Part shown: piece after piece, positions 40,786-47,646 of the stretch
Numbering within the stretch: position 1 is the first letter of the stretch
Layout of the letters: each line of letters begins with the position of its first letter
Source of the DNA: Clostridiales bacterium UBA7568
GTDB taxonomy: Bacteria > Bacillota > Clostridia > Oscillospirales > CAG-272
NCBI GenBank assembly: GCA_002479075.1
Contig: DLLG01000012.1
Span: 1-47,646, forward strand
Direction of reading: 5' to 3'
Length of the DNA stretch: 47,646 nt
Position numbers and translations under genes: made by a program
Notes under the pieces: model-generated
The model's input: the letters and a program-made list of their open reading frames with translations, nothing else
Databases searched by the model: none
Told to the model about the DNA's origin: nothing

Positions 40786-41739
40786 TTATCTCTGACCTTT
40801 GTCGTAAGGTATGCCCTCCGCCTTCGGCGCGCGGGATTTCTTTGATGTGAACGCAAGAACCAGAAGTGAAATGATATAAGGCATCATTACATATATCTGA
40901 CTCGGTATTTTAAGCGAGGCGAGAATCGGGATTGCCTCTCTTACGTTCGAAAGAGCTCTGAAAGCACCGAAAAGCACTGCCGCAAGGGCGATCTTTATCG
41001 GTTTCCATTGGCCGAAGATCATAACGGCAAGGGCAAGGAAGCCGAAGCCTCTGACGCCGTCCTCGAATTTCCATTCGCTTACGCCGGCTGTAATATATGC
41101 CAGACCGCCAATACCGCCGAGCGCACCGGAGATAAGCACACCTGCATATCTCATCTTATAAACATCGATACCGACGCTCGCCGCCGCCTGAGGGAATTCT
41201 CCGCAGGCCATAAGGCGAAGTCCGAACTTTGTCTTATAAAGCGTTATATAAGCCGCAACAAGCAGGATGACCGTTATTATCGCAAGCCAGCTGAGCTCAA
41301 AATACTTGCCTATGCGTATCATAAACGCTTCCTTCGGCTTGATATATTCAACTACCGATGAAACGTTGCTTGAGTTCTTTGCCGTGTTTATCGCCTTGAT
41401 TATTACAGTTGCCGCCGCTGTTGCAAGCATATTCATCGCCGTTCCGACGATTGTCTGATCTGCATTGAAATTGATGCAGGCAACCGCAAGCAAAAGCGAA
41501 TATGCCATTCCGAAGACAATTGCCATAAGCAGCGAAAGCGCAATTATGACAAACGCCGAAGCGTTCGGAACGTGTTCTGCGAGGTATCTCATTGTGAGCG
41601 CACCGCCCATACCGCCGATAACCATTATTCCCTCAAGACCGAGGTTGATAACGCCAGAATGCTCCGAAAAGCAACCGCCAAGCGCAACCAAAGTCAGAAC
41701 GGAAGCAAAAAATAATGTATATTGCAAAAGTAATGTCAT
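40786..41739 (-). CDS. ABC permease, NupQ-like (BMP-type nucleoside transporter)
   Basis: 317 aa, eight to ten hydrophobic helices of the branched-chain/ribose permease type. The family motif EHSGVINLGLEGIMVIGG lies near residues 26-43, and GVLISGALGGIGGLAYI near 200. Its ATG overlaps the end of the first permease gene by 4 bp (ATGA) and GAAGGAGG stands in that gene's end. With the preceding permease it forms the membrane pore of a nucleoside importer. Confidence 0.9.
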   Translation of the reverse strand: MTLLLQYTLFFASVLTLVALGGCFSEHSGVINLGLEGIMVIGGMGGALTMRYLAEHVPNASAFVIIALSLLMAIVFGMAYSLLLAVACINFNADQTIVGTAMNMLATAAATVIIKAINTAKNSSNVSSVVEYIKPKEAFMIRIGKYFELSWLAIITVILLVAAYITLYKTKFGLRLMACGEFPQAAASVGIDVYKMRYAGVLISGALGGIGGLAYITAGVSEWKFEDGVRGFGFLALAVMIFGQWKPIKIALAAVLFGAFRALSNVREAIPILASLKIPSQIYVMMPYIISLLVLAFTSKKSRAPKAEGIPYDKGQR

Positions 41740-42893
41740 TTATTTTCGCCTCCTTCGTTCTTATCTTCTTCAGCGGTTTCTTTCTCGGTTGCGAGCTTTT
41801 CAGCGTCTTCCCTCTTTGCGATTATCTTCTTCATAATATATTTCATAAAGAACACAAATCCGCAGAGATAAATGATTATTGCCGAGACAAGATCTGCTAT
41901 CTGCCTGCTGTAAACCCTGAGGTCAAGGTTTGCTCCGCCCTCTGTTATGTGCTGAATAAAATATGAAGAGAATATCGAGCCTATCGGGTTAAGACCGCCG
42001 AGGAAAGCCGCCGCAATGCCGTTGAAGCCCATTCCGGGAACGGACGACTGACTGCAGTTCCATTGCTCAATGCCTGTAAGATAGAACATTGCTGCGCCGA
42101 AACCGGCAATAGCTCCGCCTATCGAAAGGGTAACTATCATATTTCTCTTTTCAGCCATACCGCAATATTTTGCGGCGTGTCTGTTGAAGCCTGTTGCTTT
42201 AAGCTCATAGCCGAACTTTGTTTTTTCGAGCACAATCCAGACAACAATCGCAACGATTATAGCAAGCGGAATCGCAATCGTCACATATTTGTTTCCGAAG
42301 AGAGTGTCAAGTCCGAGCGTCGGCAATATCGCCCCTCTGTTCACAGCCGCAAGGTTCTTTGTATAAGGGCTCGTCTCCTCCTTTACGCCTGTCAGGAGCA
42401 TATTCATACAATAGAGAGAGATCCAGTTCAGCATAATGCCGCTGATAACCTCGTTTACGTTGCAATATGCCTTCAAAACACCGCTTATCGTCCCAAGAAC
42501 GGCACCGCTCAGAGCGGCAACTATTATACAGAGCCACCAAGGCAGATTCCAGGCAAGCGCCGCATAAAGAGCGAACCCTGCTCCTATTGTATACTGCCCT
42601 GCCGCGCCGATGTTGAAAAGCCCGACCTTATAACAGAAAAGTATTGAAAGCGAGCAAAGTATCAGCGGAGCGGATTTAACAAGCGTACTGCCGAAATATT
42701 TCAGCTGAAGCGAGAATGTCTTATATGCGAAGAAGTTCTTCATCATATCGGCTATTGCCTTGCCCGCGCCTGCGGGATTTATGCACAAAAGCACGATAAA
42801 TCCGATCAGAAGTCCGAGAACGACGCAGATGAGCGACGCAATAACAGCCTGAACGCCTTCGTTTTTAAAGAAAGATTTCTTGTTTTTATCCAT
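41736..42893 (-). CDS. ABC permease, NupP-like (BMP-type nucleoside transporter)
   Basis: 385 aa from ATG 42893 (GGGGAG about 9 nt upstream). Hydrophobic helices alternate with the family motif FNIGAAGQYTIGAGFALYAAL (about 106-126) and SVPGMGFNGIAAAFLGGLNPIG near residue 310. The start lies inside the end of the ATPase gene (8-bp overlap). The C-terminal tail is cytoplasmic and highly charged (KREDAEKLATEKE). It is one of two different pore subunits of the importer. Confidence 0.9.
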   Translation of the reverse strand: MDKNKKSFFKNEGVQAVIASLICVVLGLLIGFIVLLCINPAGAGKAIADMMKNFFAYKTFSLQLKYFGSTLVKSAPLILCSLSILFCYKVGLFNIGAAGQYTIGAGFALYAALAWNLPWWLCIIVAALSGAVLGTISGVLKAYCNVNEVISGIMLNWISLYCMNMLLTGVKEETSPYTKNLAAVNRGAILPTLGLDTLFGNKYVTIAIPLAIIVAIVVWIVLEKTKFGYELKATGFNRHAAKYCGMAEKRNMIVTLSIGGAIAGFGAAMFYLTGIEQWNCSQSSVPGMGFNGIAAAFLGGLNPIGSIFSSYFIQHITEGGANLDLRVYSRQIADLVSAIIIYLCGFVFFMKYIMKKIIAKREDAEKLATEKETAEEDKNEGGENK

Positions 42894-44436
42894 TATTGGC
42901 ATCTCCCCTCTTCGCTCCCGCCATATAAAGACCGAGCTCTTCTGTCGTCGTGGTTTTCGGGTCAAGCTCGCCGACAATCTCTCCCTCGTACATAACGAGG
43001 ATTCTGTCCGGTACGCTCATAACCTCCTCAAGCTCAAGCGATACCAAAAGCACTGCCTTGCCCGCATTTCTCATCTCAACAAGTTTTTTATGAATGAATT
43101 CTATCGCACCGACGTCAAGTCCCCTCGTCGGCTGAACGGCAACAAGCAACTCGGGGTCCTTGTCTATCTCCCTTGCAACTATCGCCTTCTGCTGGTTACC
43201 TCCGGACATACTTCTCGCCGTCGTCACAGCGCCCTGACCCGAGCGTATATCGAACTGGTCGATCAGCGTTTCCGTGTATTTTCTTATATTTTCTTTGTTC
43301 AGAAATCCGAATTTATCTGTAAATTCCGGCTCGAAATATTTCTGAAGAACCATATTGTTTTCAAGAGAATAGTCAAGAACAAGCCCGTGCTTATGTCTGT
43401 CCTCCGGAATATGGCTCATTCCGGACGTACTGCGCTTTCTTATCGACGAATGTGTTATATCCTCGCCGCAAAGAGTAACCGTTCCGCTCTTTACCGGCTC
43501 AAGACCCGTTATACCGTAGACAAGCTCCGTCTGCCCGTTTCCGTCAATTCCCGCAATGCAGACGATCTCTCCGGAGCGGACGTTGAACGAAACGTTCTTG
43601 ACGGCATCCTTCTTATGAAGCCTGCTTGCGACTGTCAGATTTTCAACGGAAAGAACAACGTCGCCGGTTTTCATATCGTCCTTATGAACGGTAAGCTCAA
43701 CGTCGCGTCCGACCATCATCCTCGAAAGCTCTTCCTTTGTTGTGTCCTTGATGTCAACCGTACCGATATATTTTCCCCTGCGGAGAACCGTGCATCTGTC
43801 CGCAACCTCCATAATCTCATTGAGCTTATGAGAGATGAAGAGGATTGACTTGCCTTCGTTTGCGAGCCTGCGCATAATCTGCATAAGCTCACCTATCTCC
43901 TGCGGAGTCAGAACGGCGGTCGGCTCGTCAAAAATAAGTATTTCGTTATCGCGGTAAAGCATTTTGAGAATTTCCGTTCTCTGCTGCATACCAACGGTTA
44001 TATCTTCAATTATTGCATCGGGATCGATGGCGAGTCCGTATGTTTCGGAAAGCGCAAGCACCTTTTCCCTTGCCTCCTTCTTTTTTATAAATCCGAATTT
44101 GTTCGGCTCAACGCCCAAAATTATGTTGTCCAGCACGGAAAAGCATTCAACGAGCTTGAAATGCTGATGCACCATTCCTATGCCGAGAGCGTTTGCGTCG
44201 TTCGGGTCGTTTATCTTTACCGGAACTCCGTCCTTCAAGATTTCCCCTTCTTCCGGCTGATAAAGTCCGAAAAGGACGCTCATCAGAGTCGATTTTCCCG
44301 CTCCGTTCTCGCCGAGCAGGGCGTGTATCTCCCCTCTTTTAAGCCCGAGGGTTATATTATCGTTTGCGATTATTCCGGGGAAACGTTTTGTTATGTTCCG
44401 CATTTCTATCGCATACGGTTGACTGTTTATATCCAT
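42886..44436 (-). CDS. ABC ATPase with two nucleotide-binding domains, NupO-like
   Basis: 516 aa; AGAAGGAGT precedes the ATG. First domain: Walker A GENGAGKST (about 42-50), Walker B ILIFDEPTAVL. Second domain: degenerate Walker A GIDGNGQTE, signature MSGGNQQKAIVARE, and AVQPTRGLDVGA in the Walker B region. A fused pair with one canonical and one degenerate site is usual for ribose/nucleoside-type (RbsA, NupO) transporters. It energises the importer with the two permeases downstream and the binding lipoprotein upstream. Confidence 0.93.
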   Translation of the reverse strand: MDINSQPYAIEMRNITKRFPGIIANDNITLGLKRGEIHALLGENGAGKSTLMSVLFGLYQPEEGEILKDGVPVKINDPNDANALGIGMVHQHFKLVECFSVLDNIILGVEPNKFGFIKKKEAREKVLALSETYGLAIDPDAIIEDITVGMQQRTEILKMLYRDNEILIFDEPTAVLTPQEIGELMQIMRRLANEGKSILFISHKLNEIMEVADRCTVLRRGKYIGTVDIKDTTKEELSRMMVGRDVELTVHKDDMKTGDVVLSVENLTVASRLHKKDAVKNVSFNVRSGEIVCIAGIDGNGQTELVYGITGLEPVKSGTVTLCGEDITHSSIRKRSTSGMSHIPEDRHKHGLVLDYSLENNMVLQKYFEPEFTDKFGFLNKENIRKYTETLIDQFDIRSGQGAVTTARSMSGGNQQKAIVAREIDKDPELLVAVQPTRGLDVGAIEFIHKKLVEMRNAGKAVLLVSLELEEVMSVPDRILVMYEGEIVGELDPKTTTTEELGLYMAGAKRGDANNG

Positions 44437-44493
44437 TGGATAGACTCCTTCTGTTATTTTTAATTCGAACCGGCTTCATCAAAATAAAAACAA

Positions 44494-44519
44494 ACGGGGG
44501 TGTTTTTTGACACCCCCGT
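44494..44519 (-). terminator. Attenuating terminator between binding-protein and ATPase genes
   Basis: ACGGGGGTGT (44494-44503) pairs with ACACCCCCGT (44510-44519); the minus strand continues with TTGTTTTTATTTT. Located within the operon, it probably lets the binding protein be made in excess over the membrane subunits. Confidence 0.85.
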
Positions 44520-44576
44520 GTCTTCTTACGTACCTACGCACATAAAGGTAGTCAATGCTTTATGCTTTTCAGTCTA

Positions 44577-45764
44577 TTACTTTATGCTGCCCTGATTGTC
44601 AACTGTAGCGTTTGTTGTTGTAGGCATAACGTTTGTATCGCTGGAGTTGGATACCTTGATTGTGCCGTCAAACATAGCCTTAACAAGAGCCTTGTAGTCG
44701 TTCTGTGTGAACTTGCCCTCTGCCCACTGTGTGGATTCCATCGGGATCTGAACGTAGTTGATTGTGGGATCATCGCCGCTTACGAGGCCGAGAGTTGAAA
44801 TCTTGCCTGCGTATTTGCTCCAGTTACCGTTGAGAACGATGTCTGTGAGTGTATCCTTTGTTGTAGGAGCGAGACCCTTCATAGCGGAAGTGACTGTCAT
44901 TCCTTCGCCGTATGCGCCGTCAATTATAGCCTTCTGGTCAACGTCAACGCCGATAACCTTCTTGCCTGCCTTTTTAGCTGCTTCTGCTGCGGATTTATAG
45001 ATACCGCCGCCGCAAGCAAATACGATTTCTGTATCGCCCTGATACCAAGTGTCCATCTTAGCTGTGATGTCAGCATCGCCGAAGAACTGTCCGCCGTATA
45101 CATAGTTGATGTTTATCTGAACACCCATAGCCTTTGCAGCTGCGTCAGCGCCCTGAATAAAGCCGTAACCGTAACGGACAACTGCGGGAACTGCCATACC
45201 GCCGAGGAAGCCGAGCTTTGTATAGCCGAGCTTAACTGCTGCATAGCCTGCCATATAACCGCAGAGCTCTTCCTGATAGATAGCGCAGTAAACGTTGGAC
45301 ATATCAACATATTTGGAAAGATCCCAGTTATCGGGGTCATAGTCATACTTCTCGCCCTTAGCTGTAACGCCTGCTTCGAGAAGGTCGCCCTTTGCAACGT
45401 CAAGAGCAAAGAACTTAACATCTTTGTACTTGGGAGCTGTTTCAACGATAGCACCTGCAAAAGCGTAGCCGGGCATAACGATTATGTTATAGCCTTCGCC
45501 GACAGCCTTTTCGATCATAGCAACACGGGATTCTGTGTTATCGCCTGTGGGCTTGAAGTAGTTATAAGTGAGCTTGTTTTCTTCGCAGAATGCCTTAACA
45601 GCTTCCCACGTTGCCTGGTTGAAGGACTCGTCTGTGATGTCGCCGTAGTCGGTAATCATTGCGATCTTGTTATCGGACTTTGTATTGTCCTTACCGCAAC
45701 CGACAAGCGCAAAGCAGCAAAGAGCCATTGCAACTGCCAGAATAATGGAAATAAATCTTTTCAT
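44577..45764 (-). CDS. BMP family nucleoside-binding lipoprotein
   Basis: 395 aa; GGAGG 10 nt before the ATG. Signal peptide with lipobox L-V-G-C and lipidated C23. The mature protein is a BMP/Med-type periplasmic-binding fold: IAMITDYGDITDESFNQATWEAV at the N-terminus is the family signature, GFLGGMAVPAVVRYGYGFIQGA the hinge region. In characterised relatives the ligand is a purine nucleoside. It is the first and probably most strongly expressed gene of the importer operon. Confidence 0.92.
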   Translation of the reverse strand: MKRFISIILAVAMALCCFALVGCGKDNTKSDNKIAMITDYGDITDESFNQATWEAVKAFCEENKLTYNYFKPTGDNTESRVAMIEKAVGEGYNIIVMPGYAFAGAIVETAPKYKDVKFFALDVAKGDLLEAGVTAKGEKYDYDPDNWDLSKYVDMSNVYCAIYQEELCGYMAGYAAVKLGYTKLGFLGGMAVPAVVRYGYGFIQGADAAAKAMGVQININYVYGGQFFGDADITAKMDTWYQGDTEIVFACGGGIYKSAAEAAKKAGKKVIGVDVDQKAIIDGAYGEGMTVTSAMKGLAPTTKDTLTDIVLNGNWSKYAGKISTLGLVSGDDPTINYVQIPMESTQWAEGKFTQNDYKALVKAMFDGTIKVSNSSDTNVMPTTTNATVDNQGSIK

Positions 45765-45793
45765 TTGAATGAAGCCTCCATAAAAAATGTTTT

Positions 45794-45844
45794 AGGTTAT
45801 TTATTAACCTCGTATATTGTATCACGTTGTTTGTCAAAAATCAA
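45794..45844 (-). promoter_or_regulatory. Promoter of the nucleoside importer operon, with inverted repeat at the start site
   Basis: On the minus strand TTGATT (45844-45839), 17 bp, TACAAT (45821-45816) with a TGA extension. AGGTTA-N5-TAACCT (45794-45810) overlaps the expected start site and may be an operator. No purine-riboswitch core could be recognised in the leader. Confidence 0.68.
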
Positions 45845-45911
45845 TAAAATATTCACACTTTTTTCTTATTTTTTAGCTTTTTGAAACAATACAGCAACTT
45901 GCACTAAACAG

Positions 45912-45948
45912 AAAACGCTCCTTTGTCTAATTTGACAAAAGGAGCGTT
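45912..45948 (-). terminator. Terminator of the alpha-galactosidase operon
   Basis: AACGCTCCTTTGTC (45914-45927) pairs with 45934-45948 with one bulged A; on the minus strand TTTTCTGTTT follows. It lies 11 bp after the stop of the 64-aa gene. Confidence 0.82.
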
Positions 45949-45959
45949 ATGTATTCTGC

Positions 45960-46154
45960 CTAAAAAAGCGTGCAACCTATTTTTTTGAAGAAAACTATCT
46001 TTTCCCGAAGCTGTTTTTCGTCAACCTTCAGCTTTTTTGCAAGACATTTTATACAAAGGCAATCCTCCTCCGGAGTTTCCCTGTATATCAGCCGACGGTA
46101 AAGCGCGGTCTCGTCGCAGGTCAGCTTTGAGCCGCATCCTTTGCAGTTGCTCAT
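45960..46154 (-). CDS. Small zinc-ribbon protein of unknown function
   Basis: 64 aa. Cysteines C4, C7 (CKGC) and C34, C37 (CIKC), with C13 and C32 close by, make a four-cysteine zinc ribbon. Between them lies TALYRRLIYRETPEEDCLC, and a short helix (KLKVDEKQLREKIVFFKKIG) follows. Its ATG overlaps the stop of the alpha-galactosidase gene by 4 bp, so it is translated from the same message. No DNA-binding or enzyme motif is seen, and no role can be assigned beyond metal-stabilised binding. Confidence 0.8.
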   Translation of the reverse strand: MSNCKGCGSKLTCDETALYRRLIYRETPEEDCLCIKCLAKKLKVDEKQLREKIVFFKKIGCTLF

Positions 46155-47284
46155 TTAACCTTTACGAGCTTCGCCGTAACGACTCTGCAGCCGCCCGCTT
46201 CAACGCGCAGGTCGATGAAGTCCTTAAATATACCGAGGTGCTCGCCGGTGAAAGCGTCAGTAGCGTCAAAGCCATAACCGCAGAGAGGATCGAGACCGAT
46301 GTCGCTATACGGCATCATAACGTCTTTATCGACGTCATATGCGTTGAAGAAGCCGATTGCATATGTGCCATCCGCAAGGTGCTTGAAGAGGGAGAAGTTT
46401 TCCTTCTGACCTCTGTTATCTCCGACGATTATCGGAGGACGAGCGTCTTCGTCGCGACAGATTGAAATAAGGGCCTTGTTTGTGATAAGTTTTTTCGTCT
46501 CTTCATCGATACTTCTTATGTCGCAACCGAGCATAAGAGGAGCGGAAAGCATACACCATATCGCAAAATGATAACGGTAGTTTGCCGCAGTGCAGCCCTG
46601 CCCGAAGCCGATATTGCCCTTTCCGTAAAGCCCTGCGACAAGCATATCGATATCGTTAAAGCAACCGGGAGCGGAATAGCAGAATTTGTCCTTTTCCTTT
46701 GTTACTATGTTCTTTATCGATTCAAACGTGTCCGTTATGTCACCCGTTGTTCTGTACATATGCGCGCCGACGGAGCGAGCCCATTCGTGAACATTCTGAT
46801 TACCCCAGTTGCAGGCGGAGAAAAGGATTTCCCTGCCCGTCGAGCGGAGAGCGAGAGCCATTCTGTTGTATGACTGATAGCTCGGACTGCCGGGATGATA
46901 GCAGTTGTCGTATTTAAGAAGATCTATACCGACGCTCGCAAAGTAGTTTGCATCGTCAAATTCGTGACCGAAGCTGCCGGGATACCCTGCGCAGGTCTTA
47001 ACACCACAACAGGAATACATACCGAATTTCAGCCCTTTTGAATGAACGTAGTCTGCAACGGCTTTCATTCCGTTCGGAAACTTTTTCTCGTCAGCAACGA
47101 GCATACCGTTTTCGTCGCGCTCTTTTTTGCTCCAGCAATCATCGATTACAAGATACTCGTATCCCGCGGCAAGATAACCGTCACTAACCATTTTATCCGC
47201 CGTGTCTTTTATGAGTTGCTCGTTTATATCATCTGTGAATGTGTTCCAGGAGTTCCAGCCCATAGGCGCTCTGCTTGCAAGCAT
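46151..47284 (-). CDS. Alpha-galactosidase, glycoside hydrolase family 27
   Basis: 377 aa, no signal peptide, so intracellular; GAGG lies 8 nt before the ATG. GH27 features in order: APMGWNSWNTF at the N-terminus, YLVIDDCW (44-51), GLKFGMYS (84-91), the nucleophile D126 in LLKYDNC, and the acid/base region GCFNDIDMLVAG (D211 or D213). A short beta domain ends the protein. It hydrolyses terminal alpha-galactosyl groups, for example from raffinose-type sugars or galactomannan fragments that enter the cell. Its own promoter lies upstream and a 64-aa zinc-ribbon gene overlaps its end. Confidence 0.92.
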   Translation of the reverse strand: MLASRAPMGWNSWNTFTDDINEQLIKDTADKMVSDGYLAAGYEYLVIDDCWSKKERDENGMLVADEKKFPNGMKAVADYVHSKGLKFGMYSCCGVKTCAGYPGSFGHEFDDANYFASVGIDLLKYDNCYHPGSPSYQSYNRMALALRSTGREILFSACNWGNQNVHEWARSVGAHMYRTTGDITDTFESIKNIVTKEKDKFCYSAPGCFNDIDMLVAGLYGKGNIGFGQGCTAANYRYHFAIWCMLSAPLMLGCDIRSIDEETKKLITNKALISICRDEDARPPIIVGDNRGQKENFSLFKHLADGTYAIGFFNAYDVDKDVMMPYSDIGLDPLCGYGFDATDAFTGEHLGIFKDFIDLRVEAGGCRVVTAKLVKVK

Positions 47285-47319
47285 TTTTTATACCTCGTTT
47301 TTAATTTGGTGTTGAAGTA

Positions 47320-47348
47320 AATATATCATATCCGAAACGAAAAGTCAA
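47320..47348 (-). promoter_or_regulatory. Promoter of the alpha-galactosidase operon
   Basis: On the minus strand TTGACT (47348-47343), 17 bp, TATATT (47325-47320), with a TGA extended -10. Confidence 0.82.
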
Positions 47349-47372
47349 CATCAAATGACGTTATCGCAATAC

Positions 47373-47646
47373 AAAAAGGAGCAAAAATCCGCTCTCTTGC
47401 GTTGAAAATGTGAAATTTGTACAATGCAATTACAGAAGTTCATTTTGTCTACTTTTCTTTTCAGATAACAAACCAAAAAGGAGCAGTAACCCGCTCCTTT
47501 GATAAAAATATAAAGTTTGTTCAAACAAATAACTAAAGTTTCTTTTGCCTTCTTTTCTTTTCACATAACAAATCAAAAAGGAGCGGCAAATCCGCTCCTT
47601 TGATAAAATAAAAATATAAAGTTTGCACAAACCAATAACTAAAGTT
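47373..47646. repeat. About 100-bp tandem repeats with hairpins (three units, probably continuing)
   Basis: Units begin with AAAAAGGAGC at 47373, 47475 and 47575 (periods 102 and 100 bp). Each unit contains a hairpin of type AAAGGAGC(G)...GCTCCTTT (10-bp perfect stem in unit 3, decayed in unit 1), an AT-rich stretch with GTTTG-N2-CAAAC in units 2 and 3, then AACTAAAGTT and TTTTCTTTTCA-ATAACAAA. Unit 3 is cut by the window end. Confidence 0.9.

Larger units (their letters stand above)
47285..47646. other. Gene-free end of the window
   Basis: It holds the alpha-galactosidase promoter (47320-47348) and the tandem repeats from 47373 to the end. No credible reading frame was found. Confidence 0.8.

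Noticed and set aside
42880..43848. A 322-codon plus-strand frame opposite the nucleoside transporter ATPase
   Set aside because: Lies wholly within a gene with clear Walker and signature motifs on the other strand.
45765..45900. Purine riboswitch ahead of the nucleoside importer operon
   Set aside because: The leader is short and AT-rich; the conserved three-way junction bases could not be found, only a short inverted repeat.
47373..47646. CRISPR array
   Set aside because: The period is about 100 bp, the units vary throughout, and no short identical repeat alternates with unique spacers; no cas gene is present.

Overview
The window looks like chromosomal DNA of an uncultured gut-type Clostridia (Firmicutes/Bacillota). 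The grounds are: promoters of the TTGACA-N17-TATAAT type before most operons, GGAGG-type ribosome binding sites, Rrf2, TetR and SmtB-like regulators, a BMP-type nucleoside ABC transporter, a clostridial 2[4Fe-4S] ferredoxin and, by inference, a Lys/D-Asp type peptidoglycan. There is no sign of phage, integrase, transposase or CRISPR. Genes are closely packed and the standard bacterial code fits throughout.

Layout. 1-344: a tRNA-Pro(CGG) gene on the minus strand with its promoter and terminator. 345-5101: a polytopic membrane protein, then an ABC exporter (ATPase and permease) with a lipoprotein. 5109-7135 (minus): a beta-helix DUF3737 protein overlapping a MalY/PatB-type PLP lyase. 7426-15822: a TetR gene with its own operator, followed by three large surface-protein genes. 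Two carry collagen-like Gly-X-Y tracts. The third, of 1489 aa, is C-terminally anchored and begins, right after its signal peptide, with a domain that matches eukaryotic ubiquitin at 43 of 72 positions. 15842-17274: a second autoregulated TetR with a methyltransferase. 17281-20926 (minus): RlmB, then a large protein that keeps the architecture of a P1B-type ATPase but has lost every catalytic motif. 21225-23775: an SDR oxidoreductase, a CAT/E2-fold protein lacking its catalytic His, and a small membrane protein. 23802-26495: fucO, a gpsA-like dehydrogenase and a 57-aa ferredoxin. 26499-29095 (minus): a cysK-mnmA-rrf2 sulfur cluster. 29156-33403: a GH94 glycoside phosphorylase and an M29 aminopeptidase. 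33542-36169: a zinc-responsive operon (SmtB-like repressor, separate HMA protein, P1B-2 ATPase). 36246-39701: an Aslfm-like ATP-grasp ligase, an Asp/Glu racemase and MurE. 39703-45844 (minus): an EamA exporter and the BMP/NupOPQ-like nucleoside transporter. 45912-47348 (minus): GH27 alpha-galactosidase and a 64-aa zinc-ribbon protein. The window ends in about 100-bp tandem repeats.

How genes work together. The murE-racemase-ligase operon is best read as making a peptidoglycan with L-Lys carrying a D-Asp branch, because MurE has DNPN in place of the DAP-type DNPR. SmtB, the HMA protein and the P-type ATPase form a complete Zn/Cd efflux unit. FucO and the G3P dehydrogenase could dispose of the two products of fuculose/rhamnulose-phosphate aldolase, though no aldolase is in view. 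GH94, GH27 and nucleoside uptake point to a scavenging lifestyle.

The most striking element is the 8163-15777 operon. By inference it builds a cell-surface assembly in which a ubiquitin look-alike, with the Ile44 binding patch intact but without the C-terminal Gly-Gly, sits at the outer end of a long repeat stalk. Functions were assigned by reading the sequence; no database search was run.
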